NCBI GenBank assembly: GCA_016790285.1 | Contig: JAEUPJ010000082.1 | Span: forward strand, 1 to 33,941 | Source of the DNA: Roseateles sp. | GTDB taxonomy: Bacteria; Pseudomonadota; Gammaproteobacteria; Burkholderiales; Burkholderiaceae_C | Length of the DNA stretch: 33,941 bases | Reading direction: 5' to 3' | In this document: in pieces, positions 27,593 to 33,941 of the stretch | Layout of the letters: each line of letters starts with the position of its first letter | How positions within the stretch are numbered: the stretch's first letter is position 1 | Translations under genes and position numbers: made by a program | Notes under the pieces: model-generated | What the model saw: the letters and a program-made list of their open reading frames with translations, nothing else | The model's database searches: none | Told to the model about the DNA's origin: nothing

Positions 27593-27619
27593 CCCAGCAT
27601 TGTCGCCAGCTAGGCTGGG
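27593..27619. repeat. inverted repeat before the terC-family gene
   Basis: CCCAGC (27593-27598) pairs with GCTGGG (27614-27619), with a 15-base loop, 28 bases upstream of the TerC-family start codon. It is short and of uncertain meaning; a leader hairpin or operator half-sites are both possible. Confidence 0.25.
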
Positions 27620-27641
27620 CCTGAAACCCAGGTTGGAGCTG

Positions 27642-27658
27642 AAAAAAGCTTCGCTTTT
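27642..27658 (-). terminator. intrinsic-type terminator after the GlxA-like regulator gene
   Basis: On the minus strand AAAAGC-GAA-GCTTTT forms a 6-bp stem with a 3-base loop running into a T run (GCTTTTTT). It lies 18 bases after the regulator stop. The A and T runs make it also usable on the other strand, but no plus-strand gene ends here. Confidence 0.6.
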
Positions 27659-27675
27659 GCTTGGGGTGTTGCGTT

Positions 27676-28656
27676 TCAGCCCGCGCCGCGCCGCGCCGCC
27701 GATGGCGTGCCCGGCCAGCCGGCCGCTGCCCAGGCGCGGCGCAGCTGGAGTTCACCGCTGAAACCTGCGGCGTCGCTGGCCACCGCCACGCTGGCGCCGG
27801 CCTCCAGCGCGCGGCGTGCCACGGCCAGGCGCACGCCGCGCACATAGGCCTGGGGGCTCACGCCCGCATGCTCGGCGAAGAGCCGGCTGAGCGTGCGCGG
27901 CGTCGTGGCGGCCAGCGCGGCCATGCGCTCGAGTGACCAGTCCTCCGCGGGCGAGGTGCTCACGGCGTCCTGCACGCGGTGCAGCCGGGCGCTGAGGTGC
28001 TGCCGGTGCGCGAGCAGCGGCGAGAGCTCCGGGTCCGCCGGCCCGCGGCGCAGGGCCACGGCCATCTGCTCGGCCACGCGCGCGGCCACCAGCTCACCGG
28101 CGTGGCCGGCGATCAGGTGCAGGGCCAGGTCGATGCCGGCGGTGACTCCGGCGCTGGTGAATACCTCGCCGTCCTGCACGAAGACGCGGTCCTGCAGCAC
28201 GCTGCAGCGCGGCGCCAGGCGGGCGAGGTCATCGAGATGCTGGTGGTGGGTGGTGGCGCGGCGGCCGTCGAGCAGGCCTGCCTGGGCGGCCAGCAGGGCG
28301 CCGGAGCAGACGGTCACCAGCCGCAGCCCACCGCGGCCCGGGGACAGGCGGGCCAGCCAGGCGAGCAGGGCCCGCGACGCGCGCGGCTGGCGCTGCTCTG
28401 CGGCAGACGTGCGCCCCACGAGCACCACCCAGCTGCCGTCGGGCAGGGCCTCGGGCAGGGGCGCCAGCGCCTGCAGCTGCACGCCGACCGAGCCGGTCGT
28501 CTCGGCGCTGGCGCTGACGAAGTGCAGCTCGAAGGGCTGCACCGCGAGCTTCAGTGCGGCGATCTCGAGGCTGGCCAGGCGCAGCGCTTCCGCCGGCCCG
28601 GCCCAGTCCAGCACGAGGCTGTCGTCCTGCAGGACGAAGACGACCTGCTTAGGCAA
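27676..28656 (-). CDS. GlxA-type AraC family transcriptional regulator
   Basis: A 326-residue regulator. Residues about 1-175 form a DJ-1/PfpI (class I glutamine amidotransferase-like) domain with the nucleophile-elbow region VTVCSGALLAAQAGLLDG; such domains in GlxA regulators sense an amine-type ligand and are usually inactive. Residues about 225-320 form the AraC double HTH: SLERMAALAATTPRTLSRLF, then the second HTH ending SGELQLRRAWAAAGWPG. The start is TTG at 28656, 8 bases inside the end of the upstream hydrolase gene, and gives the fitting N terminus MPKQVVFVLQDD. It probably controls the isochorismatase-like gene or a related catabolic route. Followed by an intrinsic-type terminator. 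Confidence 0.9.
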   Translation of the reverse strand: MPKQVVFVLQDDSLVLDWAGPAEALRLASLEIAALKLAVQPFELHFVSASAETTGSVGVQLQALAPLPEALPDGSWVVLVGRTSAAEQRQPRASRALLAWLARLSPGRGGLRLVTVCSGALLAAQAGLLDGRRATTHHQHLDDLARLAPRCSVLQDRVFVQDGEVFTSAGVTAGIDLALHLIAGHAGELVAARVAEQMAVALRRGPADPELSPLLAHRQHLSARLHRVQDAVSTSPAEDWSLERMAALAATTPRTLSRLFAEHAGVSPQAYVRGVRLAVARRALEAGASVAVASDAAGFSGELQLRRAWAAAGWPGTPSAARRGAG

Positions 28657-29227
28657 GGGCGGCGTCCTGGGTGGTCACGGCCTGGAGCGCTGCGGTGGCG
28701 TCCATCACGCGGGCGAAGCGGCCCTCCAGCACGGCTGCCGTGCGGGCGCGCAGCTGGGCCGGGGTCAGCGGGCTGCCGTCGGGGTGCTGCATGGTGAAGG
28801 TGAGCGTCGCCTCGGGCACGTAGATCACGTCCCAGCCCAGGTCGCTGGCGTGGCGGGTGGTCGTCTCGCAGCATTGCTCGGTGCGGATGCCGCTGATGAC
28901 GAGCTGGCGGATGCCCTGCTGGGTGAGCCACACGTCCAGGCCGCTGCCCACGAGTGCGCTGTGGCGGGTCTTGTGCACGGTCAGCGCAGCGGTGAAGTCG
29001 CGCAGGCCGTCCAGGGGCCGCACGAGGCCGCTGTCCAGGCTGAAGGGGTCGGCACCCGTCGGGTCGGGCTGCACGTGAAGGACCCGCACGACAGGCAGCC
29101 CGGCCGCCTCGAAACCTTCGATGAGCCGGTTCTGTGCGGCCAGGTAGGCGGGCAGCTCGGCCGGTTCGAAGTAGGGGCGGTGGGCGAAGGATTGCTGGGC
29201 GTCGATGACGACAAGGGCGGTTTTCAT
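28649..29227 (-). CDS. isochorismatase-like cysteine hydrolase
   Basis: A 192-residue protein of the isochorismatase fold. The start is at 29227 (MKTALVVIDAQQSF); an in-frame upstream ATG adds 29 low-complexity residues and is rejected. The catalytic triad is complete: Asp9 (VIDAQ), Lys86 (HKTRHSA) and Cys119 (RTEQCCETT, with the usual cis-peptide before it). Members hydrolyse amides or isochorismate, such as nicotinamidase or maleamate hydrolase. The actual substrate is not known. The 3' end overlaps the GlxA-type regulator start by 8 bases, so both are translated from one message; regulator and enzyme in one unit suggests that an amide compound is both inducer and substrate. Confidence 0.88.
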   Translation of the reverse strand: MKTALVVIDAQQSFAHRPYFEPAELPAYLAAQNRLIEGFEAAGLPVVRVLHVQPDPTGADPFSLDSGLVRPLDGLRDFTAALTVHKTRHSALVGSGLDVWLTQQGIRQLVISGIRTEQCCETTTRHASDLGWDVIYVPEATLTFTMQHPDGSPLTPAQLRARTAAVLEGRFARVMDATAALQAVTTQDAALA

Positions 29228-29315
29228 GCGGGGCCTCGGGGTGGGGTTCAGAGGCCTCCAGTGTTCCGGGATGGATCGAGGCGCGCCACGCGGGCGCAGA
29301 CGCAAACCGATCATT

Positions 29316-30329
29316 TCAGGACATGCCGAGCGCCCGCAGCAGCTCGGCCGGCGTGTAGGGGTGGCGCCGCCGCGGCCAGTCCTGCACGAGGGCCAGCATG
29401 CGCTGGTTCAGCGGCGCGCCGCGCCCCAGGCTGCGGGCCAGGCGCACGATCTCGCCGCACAGGGCGTCGATCTCGGTGGTGCGGCCGGCGGCGAGGTCGT
29501 CGGCCATGCTGGAGCGGGCCTTGGCATCGATGCGCAGCATGCGCGCGGCCACGAGGCGGAACAGCGGCGTGGGCAGGCGCAGCACCGTCAGCAGACGGCG
29601 CGGCGGCAGCGGCGTGACCTGGGCCACGGGGCGCTGCGCCGCGTCCAGCAAGTCCAGCGCCTCTTCCTGCAGCGCCGCCAACACGCGCCGGTAGCCGCGC
29701 TGCAGCAGCTCGTCGCGCAGCGGCAGGCCCGACAGCGCATTGATGGGGTTGTTCAGGTTGAGCATCAGCTTGCCCCACTGCACGGGCGCGAGGTCGGCGT
29801 GCAGGTCCATCCGCATGCTGACGCGGGCCAGGGCGGTCTGCCAGGCCGTGAGCGCGACGTCCTCGGGGCCGCCCTCCACGGCCAGCGCACCGCCGGTACC
29901 GCGGTGGTAGTGGCCGGGCGCGATCTCGGCGATGTTGTAGGGCACCATGCCCGCGTGCCAGCGCAGCTGCGGCGCCGCTTCGTGCGCGGCGGTGGCGTTG
30001 CCGATGCCGTTTTGCAGGCTCACGGCGGGCGTGGCCAGCGGCAGCGTCAGCCCGAGCGTGGCGGCCGCCTCCACCGTGGCGCCGGACTTCACGCACAGCA
30101 GCACCAGGTCAGGCTTGAGCCCCGGCGGCGGGGCTTCGTGCAGCCGCAGGTCCAGCGCAGGGATGCGGCGGTCGAGCCCGTCCTGGTCGGTCAGGCGCAG
30201 GCCGTGCTTGCGCAGTGCGGCCAGCACGCGCGGGCGGCCCACGAAGTGCACGGGCACGCCGGCCAGGTGCGTCAGGCCGCCGACGAAGCAGCCGACGGAG
30301 CCGGCGCCCATGACAAGAACGCCGGTCAT
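29316..30329 (-). CDS. panE: 2-dehydropantoate 2-reductase family protein
   Basis: A 337-residue protein of the PanE/ApbA family. The Rossmann signature VLVMGAGSVGCFVGGLTH begins at residue about 4, then VKSGATVEAA (Lys for substrate phosphate binding region) and LQNGIGNA, with the conserved Asn. The C-terminal domain has WGKLMLNLNNPINALSG, with catalytic Lys and the Asn-Asn pair. NADPH reduces ketopantoate to pantoate in coenzyme A synthesis. Burkholderiales carry several paralogues, and this one may act on another 2-oxo acid, so the symbol is moderately certain. It lies 12 bases after the Mpo1-like gene on the same strand. Confidence 0.85.
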   Translation of the reverse strand: MTGVLVMGAGSVGCFVGGLTHLAGVPVHFVGRPRVLAALRKHGLRLTDQDGLDRRIPALDLRLHEAPPPGLKPDLVLLCVKSGATVEAAATLGLTLPLATPAVSLQNGIGNATAAHEAAPQLRWHAGMVPYNIAEIAPGHYHRGTGGALAVEGGPEDVALTAWQTALARVSMRMDLHADLAPVQWGKLMLNLNNPINALSGLPLRDELLQRGYRRVLAALQEEALDLLDAAQRPVAQVTPLPPRRLLTVLRLPTPLFRLVAARMLRIDAKARSSMADDLAAGRTTEIDALCGEIVRLARSLGRGAPLNQRMLALVQDWPRRRHPYTPAELLRALGMS

Positions 30330-30341
30330 GCGGGCCCGGCG

Positions 30342-30884
30342 TCAGACGGGGTGGGCCAGGTCGCGCAGGTGCGTGGGCCCGACGCGCTTTTCGATCTCGG
30401 CCAGCAGGGCACGGCCCCAGCCGAGCATGAACAGGGCCTCGCCGACGACGAACATCGGGCCGACCAGCAGGCCGACGAGGTCGTCCACGAAGGCGGGCTT
30501 GCGGCCCTCGTAGTAGTGGCCGACGAACTGGAACACCCAGCCGACCACGAAGCTGCCCACGCCGATGATGAGCCAGCTGCCCGTCGTGGCGGTGTGCGTG
30601 GCCGTCATGGCCAGCGCGGTGAGCACGCCGTTGGCGACGGCGGTGGCCACGCCCAGGGCCAGGTTGCCCCGCGTGAGGTACCACAGGGCGCTCACGGCCC
30701 AGAGCACGATGGCGGCGTTCATGGGCGCGCCGGCGAGCGTGAACTCGGCCCGGGCGAGCAGGGCGCTGATCGCGAACACGATGAGCGGGATGCCGATGAA
30801 ATGCGTCGCGATGTTGCGGCGGTCGCGGTGGTAGGCCGCGTACTGGGCCATCAGGTCGAGAGCAGAGCGAAACAGGCTGGCCAT
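30342..30884 (-). CDS. Mpo1-like (DUF962) membrane protein
   Basis: A 180-residue protein with four to five hydrophobic helices. The family motifs are YHRDRRNIATHFIGIPLIV (residues about 18-36) and GWVFQFVGHYYEGRKPAF (about 114-131), each with the His residues that bind iron in yeast Mpo1. Mpo1 is an Fe2+-dependent dioxygenase that shortens 2-hydroxy fatty acids by alpha-oxidation. Bacterial homologues are widespread but little studied; an activity on hydroxy fatty acids would fit the oleate hydratase 12 kb away, but this is inference. Its start codon is about 100 bases from the divergent YceI-like gene. Confidence 0.85.
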   Translation of the reverse strand: MASLFRSALDLMAQYAAYHRDRRNIATHFIGIPLIVFAISALLARAEFTLAGAPMNAAIVLWAVSALWYLTRGNLALGVATAVANGVLTALAMTATHTATTGSWLIIGVGSFVVGWVFQFVGHYYEGRKPAFVDDLVGLLVGPMFVVGEALFMLGWGRALLAEIEKRVGPTHLRDLAHPV

Positions 30885-30986
30885 GGCGGGGCTCCGTCCA
30901 GGAGGATGGTGGCTATGCTAGACCAGCCCGGCCCGGCAGCGCTGTGTGCCGGCTTTCAAAACTCGCGGATTTCCCCCGGATTGAGC

Positions 30987-31634
30987 GTGCAAGACCCTTT
31001 GACAAGACCCCATCGCCGCTGGCTGCTGGCGGCCGGCCTGGCCCTGCTGGCGGCCTGCGCGAGCCCGCCGCCCCCGGCCGCACCCCAGGCAGTGCCGGCG
31101 CCGCGAGGGCCGGCCGAGGCGGCCCAGCCCAGCGACGAGCTGCGCGTGCTGGTGTTCCGGGGCGGCTCGGCCGCACGGCTGGGCCACAACCACGTGCTGC
31201 GCGCGGCCGACCTGCAGGTGGATTGGCCCGCAGCCGGCCCCGTGCTGCGTTTCCGGCTCGACGCGCTGGATATCGACCCACCCGCCTTGCGCGCGGCGCT
31301 GGGTGGCGCTTTCGCGTCAGCGGTGGACGACGCCGCGCGCGAGGGCACGCGGGCCAACCTGTTCAAGGCGCTGGACGCCGTGGCCCACCCGGAGGTGCGC
31401 GTGACGACGCTGCAGCAGGTCGGTGAGGGGCCGCGCCGCGCCGTGGAGGCCGAGATCAGCCTGCACGGCGTCGTGCGGCGACAGTGGTTCGTCGTGGCGG
31501 TGGACGGCGCGCGGGCACGCGGCGAGGTCGTCATCCGCCAGAGCGACTTCGGCATCCAGCCCTTCACGGTGCTGGGTGGCTTGCTGGCTGTGCAGGATGC
31601 GCTGGTCGTGCAGTTCGAGCTAGAGCAGCGTTAG
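30987..31634 (+). CDS. YceI-like domain lipoprotein
   Basis: About 215 residues. The GTG at 30987 is preferred because it gives a normal lipoprotein signal with lipobox LLAAC (Cys at about residue 22). ATG codons at 30906 and 30915 are in frame, the latter with AGGAGG 9 bases upstream, but would make an n-region of about 30 residues and leave almost no promoter space; the start is therefore uncertain. After a Pro/Ala linker comes a YceI-type lipocalin fold: FRGGSAARLGHNHVLRA, FRLDALDIDPP, LDAVAHPEVRVTTL, ISLHGVVRRQWFVV and GEVVIRQSDFGIQPF. YceI proteins bind isoprenoid or amide lipids in the periplasm; the ligand here is not known. It overlaps the 3' end of the convergent GNAT gene by 15 bases. 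Confidence 0.8.
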   Translation: MQDPLTRPHRRWLLAAGLALLAACASPPPPAAPQAVPAPRGPAEAAQPSDELRVLVFRGGSAARLGHNHVLRAADLQVDWPAAGPVLRFRLDALDIDPPALRAALGGAFASAVDDAAREGTRANLFKALDAVAHPEVRVTTLQQVGEGPRRAVEAEISLHGVVRRQWFVVAVDGARARGEVVIRQSDFGIQPFTVLGGLLAVQDALVVQFELEQR

Positions 31635-32153
31635 GCGCATGAGGTCCTTGGCCAGGCGGCGCCCGTCGGGCAGCCGGATGGCGTCGGGCAGGCTGCCGTA
31701 GCGCTCGAAGCCCTGGCTGGCGTACAGGCCGACCGCCGCGCGGTTGCTGGCCGTGACGCTGAGCGTGACCTGCGCCAGGCCGGGCGTGGCCTTGAGCCGG
31801 GCAATGGCCTCCTGCAGCAGCGCGCGGCCGATGCCCCGGCCGGCGTGGGTGTCGGCCACCATCATGCCGATCAGGTGGGCGAGGTGCTGCACGTTGCGGC
31901 GGGGTTCGCGCTCGCAGGTGAGGGCGCCGACGAGGCTGGCGCCGTCCAGCGCCACCAGCGTGAACAGGGTGCTGCCGCCGGCGCCGCCGGTCAGGCGGTT
32001 GCGGTAGCTGGCGAGGTCGCGCCGGCCTTCGGTCTCGGCATCCGACGTGAAGGCCTCGGGGTGGCCTGCGAGCATCGCGTCGCGCAGGGCCTTGTAGGCG
32101 AGCAGGTCGGGCTCGACCATGGGGCGGATGAGGAGATCGGCCATCGGGTTCAT
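31620..32153 (-). CDS. GNAT family N-acetyltransferase
   Basis: A 177-residue acetyltransferase of the GNAT fold. The CoA-binding motif A is MMVADTHAGRGIGRALLQEA (Q/R-x-x-G-x-G/A form, residues about 95-115), and motif B VTASNRAAVGLYASQGFE follows, with the usual Asn and Tyr. The N terminus LIRPMVEPDLLAYKALRD is a standard GNAT start. The substrate could be an amino acid, a peptide or a small amine. The start overlaps the mobA stop by four bases (ATGA), so it is translated with mobA; there is no known link to molybdenum cofactor. Confidence 0.9.
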   Translation of the reverse strand: MNPMADLLIRPMVEPDLLAYKALRDAMLAGHPEAFTSDAETEGRRDLASYRNRLTGGAGGSTLFTLVALDGASLVGALTCEREPRRNVQHLAHLIGMMVADTHAGRGIGRALLQEAIARLKATPGLAQVTLSVTASNRAAVGLYASQGFERYGSLPDAIRLPDGRRLAKDLMRLTLL

Positions 32154-32728
32154 GCCTGGATGTCTGCCAGGTGGTTGAGGTTGGCGAAAGCCGCTTCATC
32201 ATCGAACCGGGCCACGCCGTGCGGCTGCTCGCGCATCCAGCGCAGCACGGCGCGTCCGCCGGCCTGCAGGTGCGCAGCCAGGGGCTCGCGCCACCGTGTG
32301 TGCAGCAGTGCGTGCGTGGGGTGCTCGCGCGCGGCCTGCGCAAAGGCCAGGCCGTGGGGCTCGGCCGCGTGCAGCAGCCGCGCGGCGAGGTCGGCGGGCA
32401 GGTGGGGGCCGTCGCAGGGTGCCGTCAGCAGCCAGGCGTCGTCGGGCAGCGCTTGCAGGCCGGCGAGCATGCCCGCCAGCGGGCCGGCGAAGGCCAGCCC
32501 CGGCGGGTCAGGCAGCACCGGGTGGCCGAAGGCCGCATAGGCGTCCAGATGCCGGTTGGCGCTGATCATCAGCCGGCTCACCTGCGGCCGCAGGGCGTCG
32601 AGCACATGCAGCGCCAGGGGCCGGCCCTGCCAGGGCTGCAGGCCCTTGTCGACGCCGCCCATGCGCTGCCCGCGACCGCCGGCGAGCACCAGGCCGACGA
32701 TGCCGACATTCCCGCTGACATCCCTCAT
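32150..32728 (-). CDS. mobA: molybdenum cofactor guanylyltransferase
   Basis: A 192-residue protein with the nucleotidyltransferase signature LVLAGGRGQRMGGVDKGLQP (residues about 12-31), the GTP- and Mg-binding motif of MobA. Further marks are PDPPGLAFAGPLAGMLAG and TAPCDGPHLP, with the Asp of the active site. The enzyme attaches GMP to molybdopterin, making bis-MGD for enzymes such as nitrate or formate dehydrogenases. The ATG at 32728 overlaps the end of the small membrane protein gene (ATGA), and its own stop overlaps the GNAT start, so the genes moaA, small membrane protein, mobA, GNAT form one operon. Confidence 0.95.
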   Translation of the reverse strand: MRDVSGNVGIVGLVLAGGRGQRMGGVDKGLQPWQGRPLALHVLDALRPQVSRLMISANRHLDAYAAFGHPVLPDPPGLAFAGPLAGMLAGLQALPDDAWLLTAPCDGPHLPADLAARLLHAAEPHGLAFAQAAREHPTHALLHTRWREPLAAHLQAGGRAVLRWMREQPHGVARFDDEAAFANLNHLADIQA

Positions 32729-33018
32729 GGCGGCGGCTCGCCCGGCGCCCCGGGAAAGTGGTCGGCATCGCGCCGGGGGCCCTTCATGACGGCAGTGACC
32801 CAGCAGCCGATGAGCCAGGTGGCCACCATCGTGAGCGCGAAGAGGCTGGTGCCGATGACGATGAAGTCGATGAGCAGCTGGCTGCGCACGGCGTCGTCCG
32901 CGAGGCCCGGCTGGTAGAAGCCCTTCACGAACTGGCCCACCGCCCAAGGCGCCAGGAGCGAGGCCGCCACCGCCAGCGCCGCCCGGCGTCGCAGAAGCGG
33001 GGTGAACCAGCCGGCCAT
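32725..33018 (-). CDS. small membrane protein between moaA and mobA
   Basis: A 97-residue protein starting at MAGWFTPLLRRRAALAV. It has two hydrophobic helices, at residues about 12-30 and 50-75, with a short loop (KGFYQPGLADDAVRSQ) between, and a charged C-terminal tail (MKGPRRDADHFPG). I recognise no family and no metal-binding motif. It is coupled to its neighbours by 3 bases' distance to moaA and a four-base overlap with mobA, so it is expressed with molybdenum cofactor genes. A role in the pathway is possible but not shown. Confidence 0.7.
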   Translation of the reverse strand: MAGWFTPLLRRRAALAVAASLLAPWAVGQFVKGFYQPGLADDAVRSQLLIDFIVIGTSLFALTMVATWLIGCWVTAVMKGPRRDADHFPGAPGEPPP

Positions 33019-33020
33019 GC

Positions 33021-33941
33021 CTAACCGCCGATGTAGTGCATTTCCACGCGGCGTTCGCCGCTCGGGGCCTGGCCGCTGCCGCGCAGCTGCGAGTAGCGGT
33101 CGCTGCGGCCCGCCCACACCTGCGCCACGGCCGCGGCCAGCTGCGCGTCGCTCACAGCCTGCGGGCCGCGCAGCAGGCTGCGCAGGTCGTGCCCGCGCGT
33201 GGCGAAGAGGCAGGTGTAGAGCCGCCCTTCGGTGGAGAGCCGCGCGCGGTTGCAGTCGCCGCAGAAAGCCTGGGTGACCGACGAGATGAAGCCCACCTCG
33301 CCGCCGCCATCGGCATAGGCCCAGCGTTCGGCGGTCTCGCCCGGCGCGCTGTGGGACAACGGTTCGAGGGGGAACTCCGCGGCGATGCGGGCGAGCACGT
33401 CGCGCGAGGGCAGCACCTGGTCCATGCGCCAGCCGTTGGTGGCGCCCACGTCCATGTACTCGATGAAGCGCAGCACGATGCCGCTGCCGCGGAAGTGCTC
33501 GGCCATCGGCAGCACCTCGTGGTCGTTGGTGCCGCGCTTGACCACCATGTTCACCTTGATCGGCGCCAGGCCCACGGCCTGCGCCTGCTCGATGCCGCGC
33601 AGCACGTCGGCCACCGGGAAGTCGACGTCGTTCATGCGCTTGAAGACCGCGTCGTCCAGCGCGTCCAGGCTGACCGTGACGCGCTGCAGCCCGGCGTCCT
33701 TCAGCGCACGGGCCTTGCGCGAGAGCAGCGAGCCGTTGGTCGTCAGCGTGATGTCCAGCGGCTTGCCGTCCGGCGTGCGCAGCGCGGCCAGCATCGCGAC
33801 CAGCGTCTCGACGTTCTTGCGCAGCAGCGGCTCGCCGCCGGTCAGGCGCAGCTTGCGCACGCCCTGCGCCACGAAAAGCCGCGCGACGCGCGTGATCTCC
33901 TCGAAGCTGAGCAGCGCGCCGTGCGGCAGGAAGCGGTAGCT
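33021..33941 (-). CDS. moaA: GTP 3',8-cyclase, radical SAM (5' end cut by the window)
   Basis: 306 residues are present; the start, with the first (radical SAM) cluster C-x3-C-x2-C, lies beyond the right edge. The visible part begins [18 protein letters not shown], then [13 protein letters not shown] with the GGEP motif that binds SAM, and the barrel strands [11 protein letters not shown] and [13 protein letters not shown]. The C-terminal second 4Fe-4S cluster is present: [18 protein letters not shown], with the spacing C-x2-C-x13-C. It ends in HYIGG, the double Gly tail needed for MoaA activity. The enzyme starts molybdenum cofactor synthesis from GTP. It heads the operon with mobA. Confidence 0.97.
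   Translation of the reverse strand, partial: SYRFLPHGALLSFEEITRVARLFVAQGVRKLRLTGGEPLLRKNVETLVAMLAALRTPDGKPLDITLTTNGSLLSRKARALKDAGLQRVTVSLDALDDAVFKRMNDVDFPVADVLRGIEQAQAVGLAPIKVNMVVKRGTNDHEVLPMAEHFRGSGIVLRFIEYMDVGATNGWRMDQVLPSRDVLARIAAEFPLEPLSHSAPGETAERWAYADGGGEVGFISSVTQAFCGDCNRARLSTEGRLYTCLFATRGHDLRSLLRGPQAVSDAQLAAAVAQVWAGRSDRYSQLRGSGQAPSGERRVEMHYIGG

Noticed and set aside
27566-27675. Manganese (yybP-ykoY) riboswitch before the TerC-family gene
   Set aside because: Only 110 bases are available, shared with a terminator of the preceding gene, and no conserved riboswitch core was recognised.
29205-30905. Plus-strand extension upstream of the YceI-like gene
   Set aside because: It is antisense to panE and the Mpo1-like gene, with low-complexity shadow composition; the lipobox marks the real start nearby.

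Overview
This is a GC-rich (roughly 70 %), densely coded stretch of what looks like a betaproteobacterial chromosome, most likely order Burkholderiales (Rubrivivax, Roseateles, Ideonella or Leptothrix-like). That placement is inference from base composition, Burkholderiales-type gene families, a PEP-CTERM exported protein and the urease gene set. There is no rRNA, tRNA, IS element, integrase or CRISPR array.

Left part (1-3231): the 3' end of an alpha/beta hydrolase gene, then the urease structural genes ureA, a 63-residue histidine-containing membrane microprotein gene, ureB and ureC. A sequence with sigma-54 (-24/-12) spacing lies directly before ureA.

Middle part (3232-22327), about 19 kb lying between ureC and the urease accessory genes: a secreted M28 aminopeptidase, the Kup potassium transporter, a PEP-CTERM protein, an exported M3 oligoendopeptidase, a large one-component-like sensor kinase, a six-helix potassium-channel protein, an exported histidine phosphatase, a PAP2 phosphatase/autotransporter-strand lipoprotein, a class III CoA transferase, an oleate hydratase, a ParB-like protein, a dienoyl-CoA isomerase, and an AbrB-Doc toxin-antitoxin pair. 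Several of these (CoA transferase, oleate hydratase, dienoyl-CoA isomerase, and further right an Mpo1-like protein) point to unsaturated or hydroxy fatty acid metabolism.

Urease accessory part (22328-25957): ureE with a very long His-Asp tail, an outer-membrane beta-barrel gene, then ureF, ureG and ureD, the last four tightly overlapped. UreE, UreF, UreG and UreD mature the nickel centre of UreABC. The histidine-rich microprotein and the beta-barrel are extra members woven into the urease genes and are the best candidates here for an undescribed nickel or urea handling add-on.

Right part (25979-33941), almost all on the minus strand: an exported glyoxalase-like protein, a TerC-family membrane protein, a GlxA-type AraC regulator coupled to an isochorismatase-like hydrolase, a 2-dehydropantoate 2-reductase, an Mpo1-like membrane protein, a plus-strand YceI-like lipoprotein, and a run of four overlapping or abutting genes, moaA (cut by the window end), a small membrane protein, mobA and a GNAT acetyltransferase, which ties in molybdenum cofactor synthesis. 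Intergenic spaces are all under 300 bases; the largest (6969-7246 and 3232-3504) hold no gene I can support.
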